From contig NC_021674.1 in the NCBI RefSeq assembly GCF_000247815.1, forward strand, positions 31,773,453 through 31,837,452: DNA of 64,000 nucleotides. The letters run 5' to 3'. Each line of letters starts with the position of its first letter. Position 1 is the first letter of the stretch. Below are positions 14,822-28,800 of the stretch, piece after piece. Origin of the DNA: Ficedula albicollis. Lineage: Eukaryota; Chordata; Aves; Passeriformes; Muscicapidae. Under the pieces are notes generated by a model that saw only the letters and a program-made list of their open reading frames with translations, did no database searches and was not told where the DNA came from. A program made the translations under genes and the position numbers.

Positions 14822-17800
14822 GAAAGTATAATCCTCTCTGGAATGTTTCATTCAGAGAGAAACAGTGCCCTTTGTTTTTCTAAAAAGTGAGCTTTGGCCC
14901 ACATGCAGTGTGGGAATGATAAGGTGAGTAGATGGTTTTGGTGTGTGCTATCAGAAATGGTGACACTGATGTCCCTCTGTGCTGCAGCCAGGAGTCCACT
15001 TTGGTAACACATTATTCTGAGTCTCTCTGTGTGCATATTTGCATTTTCTAGTAAAGGATATGTGGCCCTTTCCAGAAAGCTGTACTATTTCCTGTCAGCC
15101 TTATTTAAGAGTAGAACAGCAGCGGAGCAAATAATTGTGCTAGAGATGTTCCAAGCTCCTGTGGCAAAGATACCAATTCCTTTGGGGACATGTCCCTGTG
15201 TGTATGTGTGGAAGGAGCCTCAAGTCTGTATTTGGAATCTGATACAAGGACATTTGGAATCTGAGCTGGATGAGGACATTTGAATGCTTTTATTGTATCA
15301 ACTAGCACTTGAAAAATGGGCTTGCAGCTTTTTTTGGCGAGCTTACTTGCTGCCACAGATACTGTTTTTCTGCCTTTCTCCAGACTTGTTCAGTGAGATC
15401 TCTGTGGTCACATCTGAAGATACAACTGCTGTGAGAAGTGACAGCTTTTCAATGATTATTTGGCAGTAAGATCTGCATAAATATACACAGAACCTCATTT
15501 TTTTAGCCTGCCTTTACAGCTGTATACATTGAGAAATGGACATAAGACGCTGAATGCTGAAACCTTTATACAGCATATCAAAGATGTTCTCTGATTCTTC
15601 ACTGCATCTCTGCATAATGAGAGCAGTAGTTCAGATGTGGGGACTGTCCATAAAAGTAAGAGTTTTGGTTTGTAATTTCCAGTCTCATTAATCATTAGCC
15701 TCTCATTTATTTTCCCAAGTCTCATTTGTTGGCAAAAATGAGAATGCCTTGTGGCTTTGATCCCGATTTTTTATGTATTTCAATATTTGTACTAGGTTCT
15801 CTGGATTCCTCACTGAACCTGCCCTTTGTTTTGCCTTTTCACTGGGAAAATTCTTACAGTCTAGTTCAGAAATTTTGAAGAATTCTTTGAAGAATCGAGA
15901 TTGTTAAAAGCAGATGTCACAACTGTCTTGAGCATAGCAAGAAGGAGGAAAAGGAGCTCTCCTGAGAAGTCTGACAGTTTGCCACAAAGAAATTGGTATG
16001 AAAGCTGTGAGCCTCAAGTTCCCACAGAGATGCACCATCTTGTGAGAAATAATACAAGTCCAGCGCGTAAGATCTTTGCTTCTTTTAGAAACCTTATCAG
16101 CTCTATTTCTAGTAGCAACCTGGCCTGTTTCCTCAGAAGAGGAAGCAATGTTACCTGCCTCTTCCACCTCTCTTACATAGTGAAAAATTAGTTCAATTCA
16201 TAAAGATGAGGGGCACTTAACCTCTCACCTTTGATGCTGAAGTTAGCCACACATTCCAGTCATTGTAAATCTGGCTGTGTGGTAAAGAATGGTTTATTCT
16301 AGAATAAAGTAAGTTCACCAGAAGTGGTGTTTATATAAGCAGAAGAACCTTGGTAGCTTGCCAAGCATTCTCCCCACCCCTGCCCTCCATCTCTTTTTCC
16401 AGATTTTGTATATGTGTCTTTCCAGGTAAAGAATTATGTGAGGCACCTGGAATTATGTGCTTGGCCTCCTTTATTATACTTTTAGTATCTAATTAGATGA
16501 GGGATCTCTCAAAGGGCAAGAACATGTTGAACAGCCAGCAGTTTTCAGAAACAGCAAGTGACTAAAAATACTTAATTTTCTTTGCTACTCAGGCAATGAC
16601 AAATGTAAGCCTGGACTGGGTTGCTGAAGAAGTAGAAGACAATAAGAGGACAAATTAGGTAAGAGAAAGCCCTCTGACCTTTTGAAAGAAACAGCTATCA
16701 CTTCCAGAAGCATCCTGCTTTTTTGTCAAGTTTCAAGTAAAACACTGAATACAGGTACAGTGTCGCTTGAAGAAACACAAATAAGGAATACTTGCAGAGT
16801 AACTTAAAGATTATTGTGCAGTAATTGACACTGAGCAAATCCACTAGAAAATATTTGTTAGCAGGTCAGTCAATAAAATGTTGATCTACATACTTCCATT
16901 TGAAGAGCTTCTCATTTTACATTTTATATGCTGTTTTGCTTAGACACTGCATATAACAGTGCGTGCCTTTAACAGAAAGATTCCTGCCCTATTTAATCCC
17001 CATTAAGTGCCTCAAAATTAACATTTGAAATAATTCCAGCTTCTAAGTGACTTATAAACTTTATACAGTTATCTCTTCTGGAAGGATTCCTTTTCCTCAT
17101 TTGTGTGTCAAGTTGGATTGCCTGATACTTGTGCTTAGTTTTCACCAGTTGATCAGTAGCTCAGAATGGTATCAGTAGCTCAGAATGATGACTGCATTTG
17201 TACATTGAGAGAGCAAGCAAATGCTGCGTGTGATGTGAAATTTGCAGACGTGTGCTATGTTGTCAATTTTTATATTGCACTAGAAACTTCTAATGTCCAA
17301 GGAGGAGTCTCATTTCAAATAGTGCTTTACTACTTGGTACCTGCTAAACAGAAATCAATGGACTTTTATTCATGCTGATTTCTTTCTGTTAAGTGTAAGT
17401 TCAAAGTTGTTAAAGGTTCCTTCCTTGTTCTGGAAAAAGTCATGGGAGTTCACTCATATAAAGATGAGCAAGGAGGATGTATAAGAAACACAGGATTTTG
17501 CAGAGAAAGGAACAAAATAAAAATGTAGTCCAGAGTTTTATGTCAGCATCCAGTCCATTAACTCAAGCTGATCGAAGTTAGTTTGCCTCTGGCTCTTTTT
17601 GCCACTTCCTCTCTACCCTAACTATATTTTATGCTGTTACAAAAGGGAAGGATTTTACTGTTTGAGCTTCAATGTCCATCAGGTGTTCACACAACACTGT
17701 TGTGATACATGTAATTTATACTGTTCATGTTTGCAGCCATGCAACATAACACAAAATAATCCTCTGGAATGCTGCAGTTGCCAGCCATTTCATTATATTT

Positions 17801-18726
17801 TGTTATGTTTTGTAGCCTAAATTGGCCATCTCAACCTTCTTTCTTTTCTTAAAGGGAGAATGATCACGGTTATTTTACAGAGTTAAAAAGTTATTGAATC
17901 TTCCCATAATATCACAGTGTAGAATTTGTTGTGAAAAAAAATAGAGCTGACTACATTACTACAGCAGAATAATTTGCAGCCAGAATTGAATTATGCTCTT
18001 AAAATCTATTTTTAACAATGTTTTCAGAAACAAGCTGCAGTAGCTTAATTTTTGTCCTACATGCTTTTAAACTGTAAGGAAAACCTGACATTAGTATGTT
18101 AATGCATTTGTATTATATGGGTATGGAATATAAATGTGCTTTCATGAAAACCCAGTCAGAGTTACTGTGGTGAACCACTCAGTACAGCTGGATTCTTCAT
18201 TCAGATTCTCTGTAAATTGCTGATCACAAGGTAATTCAAACAAACAATTCTCACAGACTTTTCTTGGAAGCCCATGCAGGGTTAATATAAACAGGAGGTA
18301 CAATAGAAAGCTCCACTTTATTATAGGACTGGAATTTATCCATTGACTTCTGCACCCTTCAGAGCGTAAAGCACATGAGTTCTTCTTTTCTTGTCTAAAC
18401 TATTTTGAATGAGGTCTTTTTTACATGCTAGTTTGGCAAGCTTCTAAGGCATTTGTGCAAAGTGATGATCCAAGAGCAACCTGATTCAATACTGAGAAAT
18501 TAATAAATAATATCCAGCAGTAATTAAAGTGAAAAACTACAGCTAAGAAAAGCAATCTCCTACAGAATCAGTTGAGCTGCTATACCTTGCAGTGTTAGAA
18601 GTGGAGCATGTTCACTGGTACCTTCAACTCGGGAGGCATCACTGTGAATTTTAAACACACCAAGGATTCATTCTGGTTTCTTTACATAGATTGCATTGGA
18701 AGAATGATGACTGAAAAACCATGAAT

Positions 18727-18846
18727 ATATGACAGATGTAGATAGAGAAAGAGTAAGAGTGGAAGAAAAACACAGCACCAGAAACTATATGATAGATGTA
18801 GATAGAGAAAGGGTAAGAGTGGAAGAAAAACACAGCACCAGAAATT
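18727..18846. repeat. Tandem duplication, 60-bp unit x2
   Basis: Copies at 18727-18786 and 18787-18846, with two or three differences. Because 60 is a multiple of three, a minus-strand open frame shows a 20-residue repeat, but nothing supports coding. Confidence 0.93.
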
Positions 18847-18973
18847 ACCATCTGGGAACATACTAAATATTTAGTCAATATACTTGTATTAAAATGAAGA
18901 GTTAATTTTGGAGACCAGAAAGGTTTTAAGATAACTTAGTGCACTCTATAAGGCCATTCTCAGCAGTCAAGTG

Positions 18974-19000
18974 TAAATATCCCTGAGACAGGGATATTTA
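18974..19000. repeat. Perfect short inverted repeat
   Basis: Arms TAAATATCCCTG and CAGGGATATTTA (12 bp, perfect) with a 3-base loop, in intergenic DNA. Confidence 0.9.
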
Positions 19001-19336
19001 GAACTTCAGATTGAAGAACTGGAACAGCCAGCTGATGTCCTCACCATCTTGCTGACAGTGCATACACTCTTTCCAGTAAGTACACGCTAAAGTCACAAAA
19101 ACCCTATATATTGTCTGGATTTTTTTCTTAGATTAAACTGGCAGGTAACAGAACGTATTCATTCAGTTTGTATGTGTGCAAATCTCAACAAAGTAGTAGA
19201 ATTTAGGTAGCTGGTAATATAGCAAATAATGAGTATGTCTTAAAAATAGCATTTGTAGGCTTTTATATTTGTTTCTCAAGCTGTCTTCTAAACCACCAGT
19301 ACAGCCTGGATTTACTGAGAGGAACACCTGGCCCTA

Positions 19337-19452
19337 TGTTGGGTAAAACCTAAATTTATTCTGTTAGGGTACAGCTATAGCCATTGTGCTGTAGTGTTGG
19401 GTAAAACCTAAATTTGTTTTGTTAGGGTACAGCTATAGCCATTGTGCTGTAG
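19337..19452. repeat. Tandem duplication, 58-bp unit x2
   Basis: Copies at 19337-19394 and 19395-19452, differing at two positions. Confidence 0.95.
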
Positions 19453-20225
19453 CACATAATCTGTGCCTTTCTGGTCTTCAAAGAAGAGGTAAGAGTAGCT
19501 GTGGATTACTAGTTTATGCTTCAGGAAGAAAAAGGAGCTGGCCAAAAACAACTTGAGACTTAACATGCAAGATCTGGAAAGTAGCCACTGTGTGATATTT
19601 GGACTTCAACCTGTGCTCACAGGAATTTCTCTGATTATGGTTTTGATAGCAGCCAGATGTTGGGGGAATTCAGATTTTATACCTTGGCAGGACAGAATAA
19701 CTCAACTGTGTTTAGATTATTTGATAATGAAGCCAGGAGTAAATTGTGAAATTTAGTTCTTGAACTGGGATTGGATAAAAATGCTCCAGTTTAGATGTGC
19801 TTGTGGTTTGGACCAACATCTTGCAGTCAGTTTTTGTCTTTTTGTGACTCTAGTTTTAGGTACTAAACTGTAAACATCACAATGTCTTCTTACTTAGGAA
19901 GTTTGCTCTATGCCTCTGTACTAGATCTTTAGCAGGACTTTATGTGAGGAACAGTTAAACAAAAACGTGTATGAATAAGGCACTAGTAAATGTTTGCATC
20001 AAACAACAATTATGGTCTATATTCTTTAAGAATAAAACTGTTCTGTTTAGGAAATTGCCTTTATTATGACAGAGTTACTTACCAATGCCAGTTAGAAGGG
20101 CCTAGAGAAAGTGCATCTTTTGGGTTATGCCTGTGAGGTCTGTGAGAAACCCCTGAATGCAAATCCCTGGTAAATTAGGAAATAGCCTGTGCAGTGGTGA
20201 TACTCAGGAGATTGGAAGCAAGAAG

Positions 20226-20262
20226 AAACTAGTTTAGATTCTGATCCCTGCTAAACTAGTTT
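20226..20262. repeat. Perfect short inverted repeat
   Basis: Arms AAACTAGTTTAG and CTAAACTAGTTT (12 bp, perfect) with a 13-base loop, in intergenic DNA. Confidence 0.9.
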
Positions 20263-21084
20263 GAAATCACTGTAATGGATTTGCTTCCAATTTATTACAG
20301 TTGGTAGAAGGATCTGAAGCAAAAACTGAGGCTGTTTTAGCAAATCTAGTTAACATGTAACAGCGCTGGCCCAGGCCAAATAATTGGTGATAATCCCCTT
20401 AGACAGTTTCAAAAAATAATCTGGTATTTTAAATTTCCTATTTGCTGAAGTCCGAGGATGCACTTTGTCTTTCAGCTAATGTAATAGATCAAGGCCTTAT
20501 GCACTACTTTGGAGCTGAGGCCATTCTAAACAGTTATTACAGTATTGATCCATACTTTGTACCAAATGAAATTTGAGTCTGCCATTCCATTTATAGGATG
20601 GCTGGCCAGTATTTCACATTGAAACACGCTCAAAACCACCCAAATTCTTCCATTCATAAAACCAAAACATACTGCCACTTTTAAAAAATACTTTTATGTA
20701 CCTGCATTTTGAGGGGGGTCATTGAGGCACCAAGAATCTGTTTATCGAGCCAATAAGAAAATATTTGCAAACTAACAGATATGATCTGCATTTTCCTAGG
20801 ACCTGTCCAGTAAAACTATTTTACCATTCATTTGTTATACTAAATCAGTTAATGGTCAGTCTGATCTAATCAATAAATCCTGCTTTGTAAACAGCTTAGC
20901 TTTATCATCTGACAAATTTATGTTCCACTCAGATCCTCCATTATTTATACAAGATGTCATTTTAAAAACTTAACCCATTTTCAGTATCCATAATGCAAAA
21001 GGGGAAAATATCCCTACATTGATTAATTACTGTATATCATTGCCATTAGCTGCTAACAACTCCAGACAGTGGTTTTTTTTGTTT

Positions 21085-21199
<115 letters not shown>

Positions 21200-21235
21200 A
21201 TTAAGTTTATCTCAAACTTTAAGATCACCCATCCA

Positions 21236-21361
21236 CGGTGACCTCAGAAACTGTACAACTATCTCAACCAGCTTTTAAAAATGTGGTGGGCTTTTTGTCG
21301 GTGACCTCAGAAACTGTACAACTATCAAAACCAGCTTTTAAAAATGTGGTGGGCTTTTTGT
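21236..21361. repeat. Tandem duplication, 63-bp unit x2
   Basis: Copies at 21236-21298 and 21299-21361, differing at about two positions, immediately beyond the T38-G75 block. Confidence 0.95.
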
Positions 21362-22470
21362 TTGTTCATTTTGTGGGTTTTTGACTCACAAGACTAAAGT
21401 TATTGGTGGTATAACTCAGCTGAAATTTTGGACTAATATTAATTTCTTAAACAAAACAAAAAATCCACAACAAGTAAGTTAAGTGCTGGGAATCTCTCTC
21501 CCATACATACTAAACAGACTCTAAATTAAATACAGAAGGAAGAAAATCCAGGAATTTCTCCTCAAAAAGATCTTTTCTCATAGCAACTCAGAAAAGATTT
21601 TTCCTTTTAAATACTTGTTTGTTATCAGTATGTCAGATTATATGCTTTTCTGTGTGTGTGTGTGAGACTAATACATGGCATGTGTTTATCTGAATATCAG
21701 AAAATGTTACTGGAGCTGTGCAAAATATTTTTTGTAAAAGCTGACAATCTTAAAAGTTTTTATGATTTATCACTATTTTCAGCAAGATGATGTAAATCCT
21801 TGCAATTGCAAAATAAACAAAAATTCTTTGTCAAAAGTGTGCCTTTGGGGATCATCATTAGTCTTGTGGGGTATCTCTAACTGACAATTTGAAGTTGTGC
21901 ATATGTTAATTCATCAGAATTTACTAAGCTCTGCTCACTGTAAAATAAATTTTATTTTTTTACCTTATAAGTGTAAACTATGTTTTGAAAGTCAAGGTGG
22001 GTTTTTAACTCCTTCTTAAGATTAAAATAATACATTGGAACATGGCTGGGTTTCCTTCTCTTTTTGCCCTCTGCTTTTGAAGTGTGCCTTCAGGAGATGA
22101 GAAGAAAAGTCATCATTCTGGAAAAGGTTCTGTGAGTATTTAACAAAATGAAGAATGCAGTCTACTTTCAAGGCTGTGTTTCTTCAGTGGAAGCAGAGGC
22201 AGAGTAGTGAAACAGTTTTATTATGAAACTATGCTATTACATCTCTGACTGGAGAAAAATCTGTTGTCAAACATTTATATGTATTTCTTCAATGAGCAGA
22301 CTCACACTTTTATAGAACAGTTGCTCCTTGGTGCAACTTAATTGTGATTGTAGAGGCACACTTTTGACACCAACTAAAACTGTGGTCTAAATGAAGGCAT
22401 CTCTTTTCTGTCCATGCAGGTATATTTACCTATATGGATGACATTTTAACAAAAAAGTCACTTCCCAATT
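21362..22470. other. Intergenic or distal 3' UTR
   Basis: AT-rich, with additional minus-strand AATAAA motifs (for example near 21951), so part could belong to a longer PLD5 3' UTR. A short TG repeat lies near 21653. Confidence 0.45.
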
Positions 22471-23502
22471 TTTATTTCTTTTTAAAATAGAAGATAGGAA
22501 AGCAAATTCTTCAGGTGTAAAAATCAACAAAATTACTGTATGATCATTTAACAACAATTATTGCATGATTTTGCATAAGCCTTGGCCTTTCTAAAAAGCG
22601 GTATTTGATTTTGAGATGTGCATTGGTTTAATAATGAGTCACCACATACCTGCTCACTCACACATCATAAATATTTAACTTGGGGAAGAAATTTTCTTGA
22701 GATTTACGAAAACAAAAAAAAAATAGTCCTAGGTTTTAGCTATTAAGCCAGAGATTTTCACTGTCACATGAAATGGAAATAACTATTCTGTTGAAAGGAA
22801 TCCACAGTACTTTGATAAAAAAATCTGAGAGGCTTTAGGGAATATGACAGACTTGATGAGGCCAACCCTAAGCCCTCAAAAATTTCTCATACTGTTCAGA
22901 GATGAATGAATTACCAGTCCTGTAACTCCAATGTATTTTAAGGCTAGTTAGAAAACATGGAACAGTGATACTCAAAGTAAATGCTCAAAACCAACCAACC
23001 AACCATTTTTATGACAGGGTAGTTATTTAAAGGGAATTATTTATATGGGTGAAACTTTGCTTATTCCTTTACATTTTCTATTACAGTAAACCTACCACCT
23101 ATTTGTATGTCAATAATAACTGATCTTAGAATGCCATTTCATAGCTTGAATCTTCATTTGCCTCAAGGTTTGTTCTAGCCAGGTTGGCAATTGGAGAAAG
23201 TCCTAAAACAGAAACATTGACACATGCTGATAAATTCAAATGTGGAACATTAAAATTCACATGGAAGCGGAAATGACATTCAGTGTCAGAAGTAACAAAG
23301 TCTTTGAAAGTCTTAAATAATTAATATAGAGAATATAGGTTAGACAGATTTAATATAAGTGTGCTTTTTCCTAAAAACACCCCCCCCCAAACCAAACTTT
23401 TTTTTTTTTGCTTTTTCTTTAAGTCTTTTGTCTGTAAATATGAAAGAAGGCTACACCCCAACATAATTCTTCATTGCCATACTAAACGGTAAAATAGTCT
23501 TT
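22471..23502 (-). other. PLD5: Probable PLD5 3' UTR with candidate poly(A) signals
   Basis: This is the region directly downstream of the PLD5 stop. On the minus strand the first ATTAAA variant signal is at 23349-23354 and a canonical AATAAA is at 22471-22476. Further AATAAA copies occur around 21951. The region is AT-rich and includes a run of nine C (23380-23388) beside a run of twelve T on the plus strand. Which signal is used cannot be decided from sequence alone, so the distal boundary is inferred. Confidence 0.4.
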
Positions 23503-23738
23503 CTAATTCACATTGCTCATGGCAGTCTTATTTGAAGTTCCTTTATTGAGTTTGTGGTTAAAGCAGTTTGGGATTTTTGTTGGTTGTAAACTTTTGGCAT
23601 AATGTGAGTACCAGTCCCTTTCAAAAACAGCCTTGAGTTGCTTAATGATGCTTGTGCTGTTCCCCGCGTCTGCTTGGTTGATAACAAGGCCAGCTCCAGC
23701 ATTCTGCGTAAAAGCATTTCCCACCCAATCAAAATTAC
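23503..23738 (-). CDS. PLD5: PLD5 last coding exon with stop
   Basis: This terminal coding exon has 236 coding bases (partial-protein residues 250-327 plus TAG at 23505-23503). The acceptor (ttgcttgcag) abuts 23738, and the first base pairs complete a Gly codon from the previous exon. It encodes NFDWVGNAFTQNAGAGLVIN, the segment after the second PLD motif, then IIKQLKAVFERDWYS and a Lys/Asn-rich tail ending SNVN. NST and NKT are potential N-glycosylation sites. The tail after the PNC segment is the least conserved part of the family, so its divergence is not suspicious. Confidence 0.95.
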
Positions 23739-25710
23739 CTGCAAGCAAAGGCAGGAATAAACAGTGAGTTCCTAACATTTAAAAAAAGAACCAAATAAAA
23801 AACCCATCTCCCTGCAGGCAATCCAGAACCATTTCCCCCAGTGCAGAGATGGAAGTAAGTTTCTTTTTTTTAATACCAGAAGAAAAAAAAAATCTCCAAT
23901 ACATACCATGCATAGTGAAGATTGTTTCTTGAAGTTTTAACAGCTCTAAGCTTTCAGAAGTTGAAACAGGTTCTTCTGTTCATTCAAAACTAATTTGCTC
24001 TTCCTTTTACATCTGTTACATTAATACTCCATGTACTTTCCTCACTAGCTTTTTCAGTGCTAAGAATAATTTATTTTTTTCTGTATAAACAATTCAAAGT
24101 TCCAAACCAGTAGATATTTTACAAACTACCTGTTGACAGATACTATTTCAGGAAAGAAAAATAGATTTTACTCATTTATGCCAGTTATTACAGTCTTTGT
24201 TGAAATCTAAGGTAACAAATAAGCACTTTGAATCCTGGGGACAGGAGGGCAAGAAGGATAATTGGACTAACAGAAAACAGGTAAATCAAGTACTCCAGTT
24301 ACTTTTTCTAATTTCACTAAAACTCTAAATAATATTTTAAATTATGCACTTAAAACATGCAGTGTTTTGGACAAACAAGGCTGTTACTTCAGCAGGAAAT
24401 GTTAAAAACTCTAAAGTTGTCAAGGATTGTAAATTGAAACCTCATCACAAGGGACAATTTTTCCTGTGCTTTCAAGTAAAAGGTGTATCTGGTCCTTAGC
24501 ATGCATTTGTATTACTTTAATAGAACTTTGATAACTTCTTTATTTTACTTATACGTAGCTAAGGATACAAGTACAACAGGAAAGAAAAAACTCAACTTGG
24601 CTAAGAATCTAAGCCATGTAGATAAGTTCCAAGGACTGAGATTTGATCCAGCTGTGTGAAAGAATTTAAAATGGAGTGGAAAAAATTATCTGGGAGAAGG
24701 GCAGGTGGGTGTCATAAAACCTTCTGGAGATGAGAGAGAAATGAGCTGCAGTACTGGATGTAAAAAGTACGATTTGGATCGATTACGAGTTGTGTGTTTC
24801 GAGCCCATCCGGGTGGGCTTTTCAGAGAAATTTCAGTTGTATCTCTACACAGTTTGGGATGGTGTGTGTTTCGAGCCCATCCAGGTGGGCTTTTCAGAGA
24901 AGATTTCAGTTGTATCTCTACACAGTTTGGGATGCCCCACTGTTGATGTGTGTGGGTTTTGCTTTTGGATTGCAGCCTTTCCCCTCCCTCACTGCCTTGC
25001 TATCATGGGTCGTAAGCCCTTGGCAGTGTGTCAGTAAGATCCCTAGAGCATCAAGCTGCAGCACATCACATGGCTTTTAAAAAATGTCATGAGCTGCTTT
25101 TGAACTCAGTAGTGGTTTTCTTACACAGCTTGCACACGACTCAGGTAGTTTTCAACCTGCATTCAGTAGGCATTTGACTGGTAATGACCTTTTCTGAGGT
25201 GACACACAGCAATTTTACTTGAATACACCTTTAACCCAAAGTACCAGTCAGATATGTACCTAATGTTAGGAGGGTGTCTGCAATGTCATTGTAGTAAATG
25301 GAGTAAGGCTTTGGATGATGAGAATGAACAGCATCTGTACAGTATTTGCCAGGACTGACCACAGCTTTAGTAATAACATGGGGGAAAGAGAACACTCTAT
25401 CTTCATTGGATTGCAGAACAAGAGAATATGCTAATAATCATACCTGCTTCATAAATTGTGTTATATTTGTGTTTTCAGTCTCTTTTAAGATACTGAAAGT
25501 AGAATGTTGGTCTTGAGAAACCGATTGAGAGGGAAAGAAAAGGTTTTAAATGAGAAGAATCTCAAAGTTCAATCATCACCCAGGTTCCCAAAGAAATGAA
25601 CTATTTTCTTCACCTAAAGAATATATCAGCTGTCACTTGCTCATCTACAAAAGGTTGTCATCTCAGGCTTTTGGATACAAACTAGAATTTCTTGAGATGT
25701 GGTCACTTAC
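23739..25710 (-). other. PLD5: PLD5 intron
   Basis: Intron bounded by gtaagtg (25710) and ttgcttgcag (23739). It contains the 72-bp tandem duplication and otherwise nothing recognised. Confidence 0.9.
24791..24935. repeat. Tandem duplication, 72-bp unit x2
   Basis: Copies at 24791-24862 and 24863-24935, with one substitution (CGGG/CAGG) and a one-base insertion. They lie in a PLD5 intron. Confidence 0.94.
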
Positions 25711-25825
25711 CAATATACGCAGCTCCATCAGTCACCATGTATTTGTTACGATTCAATTTGGGAAAAGAAGTGTTCTTCTGTTCTTTAAGAAAGCAGGCAC
25801 TCTCTTCCTCAAGGTCAAAGAATTT
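25711..25825 (-). CDS. PLD5: PLD5 coding exon with degenerate second HKD motif
   Basis: This exon is 115 bp, giving 38 codons plus one base (partial-protein residues 212-250). The acceptor (atggcag) abuts 25825 and the donor gtaagtg begins at 25710. It encodes KFFDLEEESACFLKEQ and later FPKLNRNKYMVTDGAAYIG. The second PLD motif, HxKxxxxD/E in active relatives, reads RNKYMVTD (25727-25750). Arg replaces the catalytic His while Lys and Asp are retained. With the first-motif loss this makes classical PLD catalysis through a phospho-histidine intermediate very unlikely. NTS is a potential N-glycosylation site. Confidence 0.95.
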
Positions 25826-28800
25826 CTGCCATAAAATAGAAGGAGGCACAGGTTAATGAGAATTGCTCTGTAAGAGACAGAAAAAATACAGTCTGTTCTC
25901 TAATCTTTATTGAAAATGAATTGGTGCTACAGAACAGCTTAAGGTTTTATTGCCAAGCATTAACTTTAATAAAATGCTGCACATTGTATTTCCAATTAAT
26001 TCTCATAGTTTGTGGTACTCCTGCCTTGGCATTCTGAACTATACAAAGTATATGGCTACTGCATGCTAAAAGCAATACAGTGCCAGGTAGTAAAGGCTGT
26101 AAAATGAAACCCCCTTCCCCCACTCCAATCTTTCTGTTCTCCATTGTAAGAGCCAGGAACTTTAACTCATTTCCTCATTTTTCAAAGGACACTGAGTTTT
26201 GAAGTCTGCCTCAGGATCAGGATCAGCATCAGCAGACACAGCAACAGCTGAATTAATACCTCTGCAATCACACATTGCATAGTTTCCAATAGGAAACTTG
26301 ATGTTTCAGAAAGTTAGAAGCTTCTCAGGATTAAATTTGGTATAAAGAGAGAAGATTTTCCAGGCAACAAGAGGGAAATGTTTTACCCTAGAGAGTAAAG
26401 TATGAGAAAGATTTATTTATCCGTTTGTTTGTTTATTTGTTTAAAATTTTAGAGCTATATGCTCTCCTTGTCTGATCAGTACCAGACAAAAATGAGCAAG
26501 AATATACCTGCACAACCCAAAAATAGGTTCATGTGGAGGCTCTCAAGAATAACTCGGCTGTAGATAGATGTCTGTTCCATGCCATTCTTTTGTGTTTTCC
26601 AGTTGTCTACAGACAATTTTGTTCTAGGTCATAACTTCTGTGGGGCCTTTAAAAGCACAGACCTTTCTCTGTTCAGCACTGCACCCAACAGAGCTGGCCC
26701 CTTCCTGCTGCTCCTTTGAGAGGAAGATCAGCCATTCATGCACACAAGATGCATTTACAGGGTCAAGTACACAAAACTTAAGGAATATGGGAATTAAGGT
26801 CCCAAGAAGCACAATGGCGAGCTCCTCACCTAATTAAAGCTTAATTTCAGACCCATGAGCATAGGACAGAGCTCCTCACTTCAGCAGAAGTTTGATATGC
26901 ATGTTACTTCTTGCCCTTTGGCTGTGTGCTTACAGCATTTAGTTAGTCCTCAGACAAAGCTTTCTAGGTGCAAGTTCTTCCAGTGATCATTCTCTTCAGA
27001 GCTCTTGAGTTTGCATTCTCAAAACAGTTTCAGTTGAATCCAGCAATTATTAATGCTTACGTGAATGGGACTCTGAGGTGCTGAAAATGCCAGGTATAAC
27101 AGGGTTGCAGTGCCCTGCTTCAAACTCTACACTTGAAGTGAGGCAATATCAAAACTTGCATTAGCCTGGTCAGAGACCAGGAGAAATCAGGAGGAGATTC
27201 TCATCTAATTTCTAAAGAAATTACATCTGCATCTCCTTCTCCAGGATGACCACTGGCAAACCAGTGTACCCTGCAGCTGCAGCCAGCCATTGGCACTCAC
27301 TGGAAACTTTCAAGCCAAATTAATCTTTCCACAGAGATAAGAAAAAAAAAAAAAAGAAGAAAACAATCAAGACAAGGCATATCACAAGGATCAAAAGTTA
27401 AATGAAAAAATAAGAAGTTACTGAGTATGCTTTGTAGGATATGTTATCCCCAAAAGAACAGAACAACAGAGGGACAGGGGGTCATGTGGTGCAGGTGTGT
27501 GGGGCATTTTGGTCAGAACCATACAGAGGTATTGCAGCAGTCTAGCAATTTTAAGCTTAATTTCAATCAGAATTTGTAACAGGTTTCTCTTAAAATTTCA
27601 GTGGTTTTGTAGATAAACACACATAATACATGTCTGCAAGACAGTATTTTTTGCACTGAGGTTAGTTTATGTTTTCTCATAGCCAAAGCAGAACCAAGAG
27701 GGAAGAGGAGTGTTTTCAATAGTTCAAAAGGTAATTTAGTTTTTACCTTGTTAACCTATTCTTTCTCCTCCTTACACACATCAGCAAACTCTGACCCTTG
27801 GGCTATTACTCATACAAAAGTTTATTTAAGGCAGTGGCTCACCCAGACTGGGAAAGGGGATGCACAGCACAGAGCTAACTGACTTAGTGTTGTACCTTTG
27901 TAACCCTCTACAGCTGATTTTTTTACTGGAAGTTGTTTTTGAATTTTCCAATTACAGAGAACTCTAGCTGGACGATTTCCCTAGAACAGATGTCTAGAAG
28001 TAATTTTCTTTTTTCCTTTTATCATTTAGCTCTCAACAAGATAAATTCTGTACAAAAGAGTTTGCCTGCTGTAAATAGATAGCAATGGATATAAGTATTA
28101 GGTACCACTTGGAAAAAAAATTTGAATACGTAAATAGCATTTTGATGATAAATATGCAACAAGATGGAAATTACTTAAAATTGAAGTGGCTTAAACTGAG
28201 TCAACTATGTATGGGGTTTTTTTTATTTAAAGCTGCACTTTGTGCTGCTTTTTTTACTGAGGAAACTTATAATAACAACCTACATTATAACAAAAACCCT
28301 ATTTCTAGATATGCATAATACCACTTATTGTGTATAAGAAATAGTACTTCCTATTCAGAATTGTTGTTAATTTTCAAAAAGCCAGAAGGGTTTACGGGAT
28401 TAGCAATTTATCAAAATAAAAATCAAAATAATTCAGCAGATTATTTAGAACTGTTACCTGAAAAAAACAAAACAAAACAAAACCCCACCAAAGCCCCCCT
28501 AAAATCTAAGGTGGCTGATTTCCAGTGTGCCTCAATTTCATAAAAGTGAATTGTATCACACTGGAAGTAGCACTTACCATACATTCTGCTCTCTAATACA
28601 TTTGTATGGTATTTTTCACTTTCCTGTACTGCATGTCTAATGTGGCCCCAGAGTGGTGCTTCTGGTTTTCACAATTTTGAGTCTGTAGTCTACATTTAAT
28701 GTAAAATCTTCATTATTTTTGCTTGTACTTTGCACTCGACGGAAGGAAAAGTCGATGCTTACACAGTAAGTTTACAGTAAGATGCTTAACAGTAAGATTA

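Noticed and set aside
18651..18878. Minus-strand open frame with a 20-residue internal repeat
   Set aside because: The repeat follows simply from the 60-bp DNA duplication. No coding evidence.
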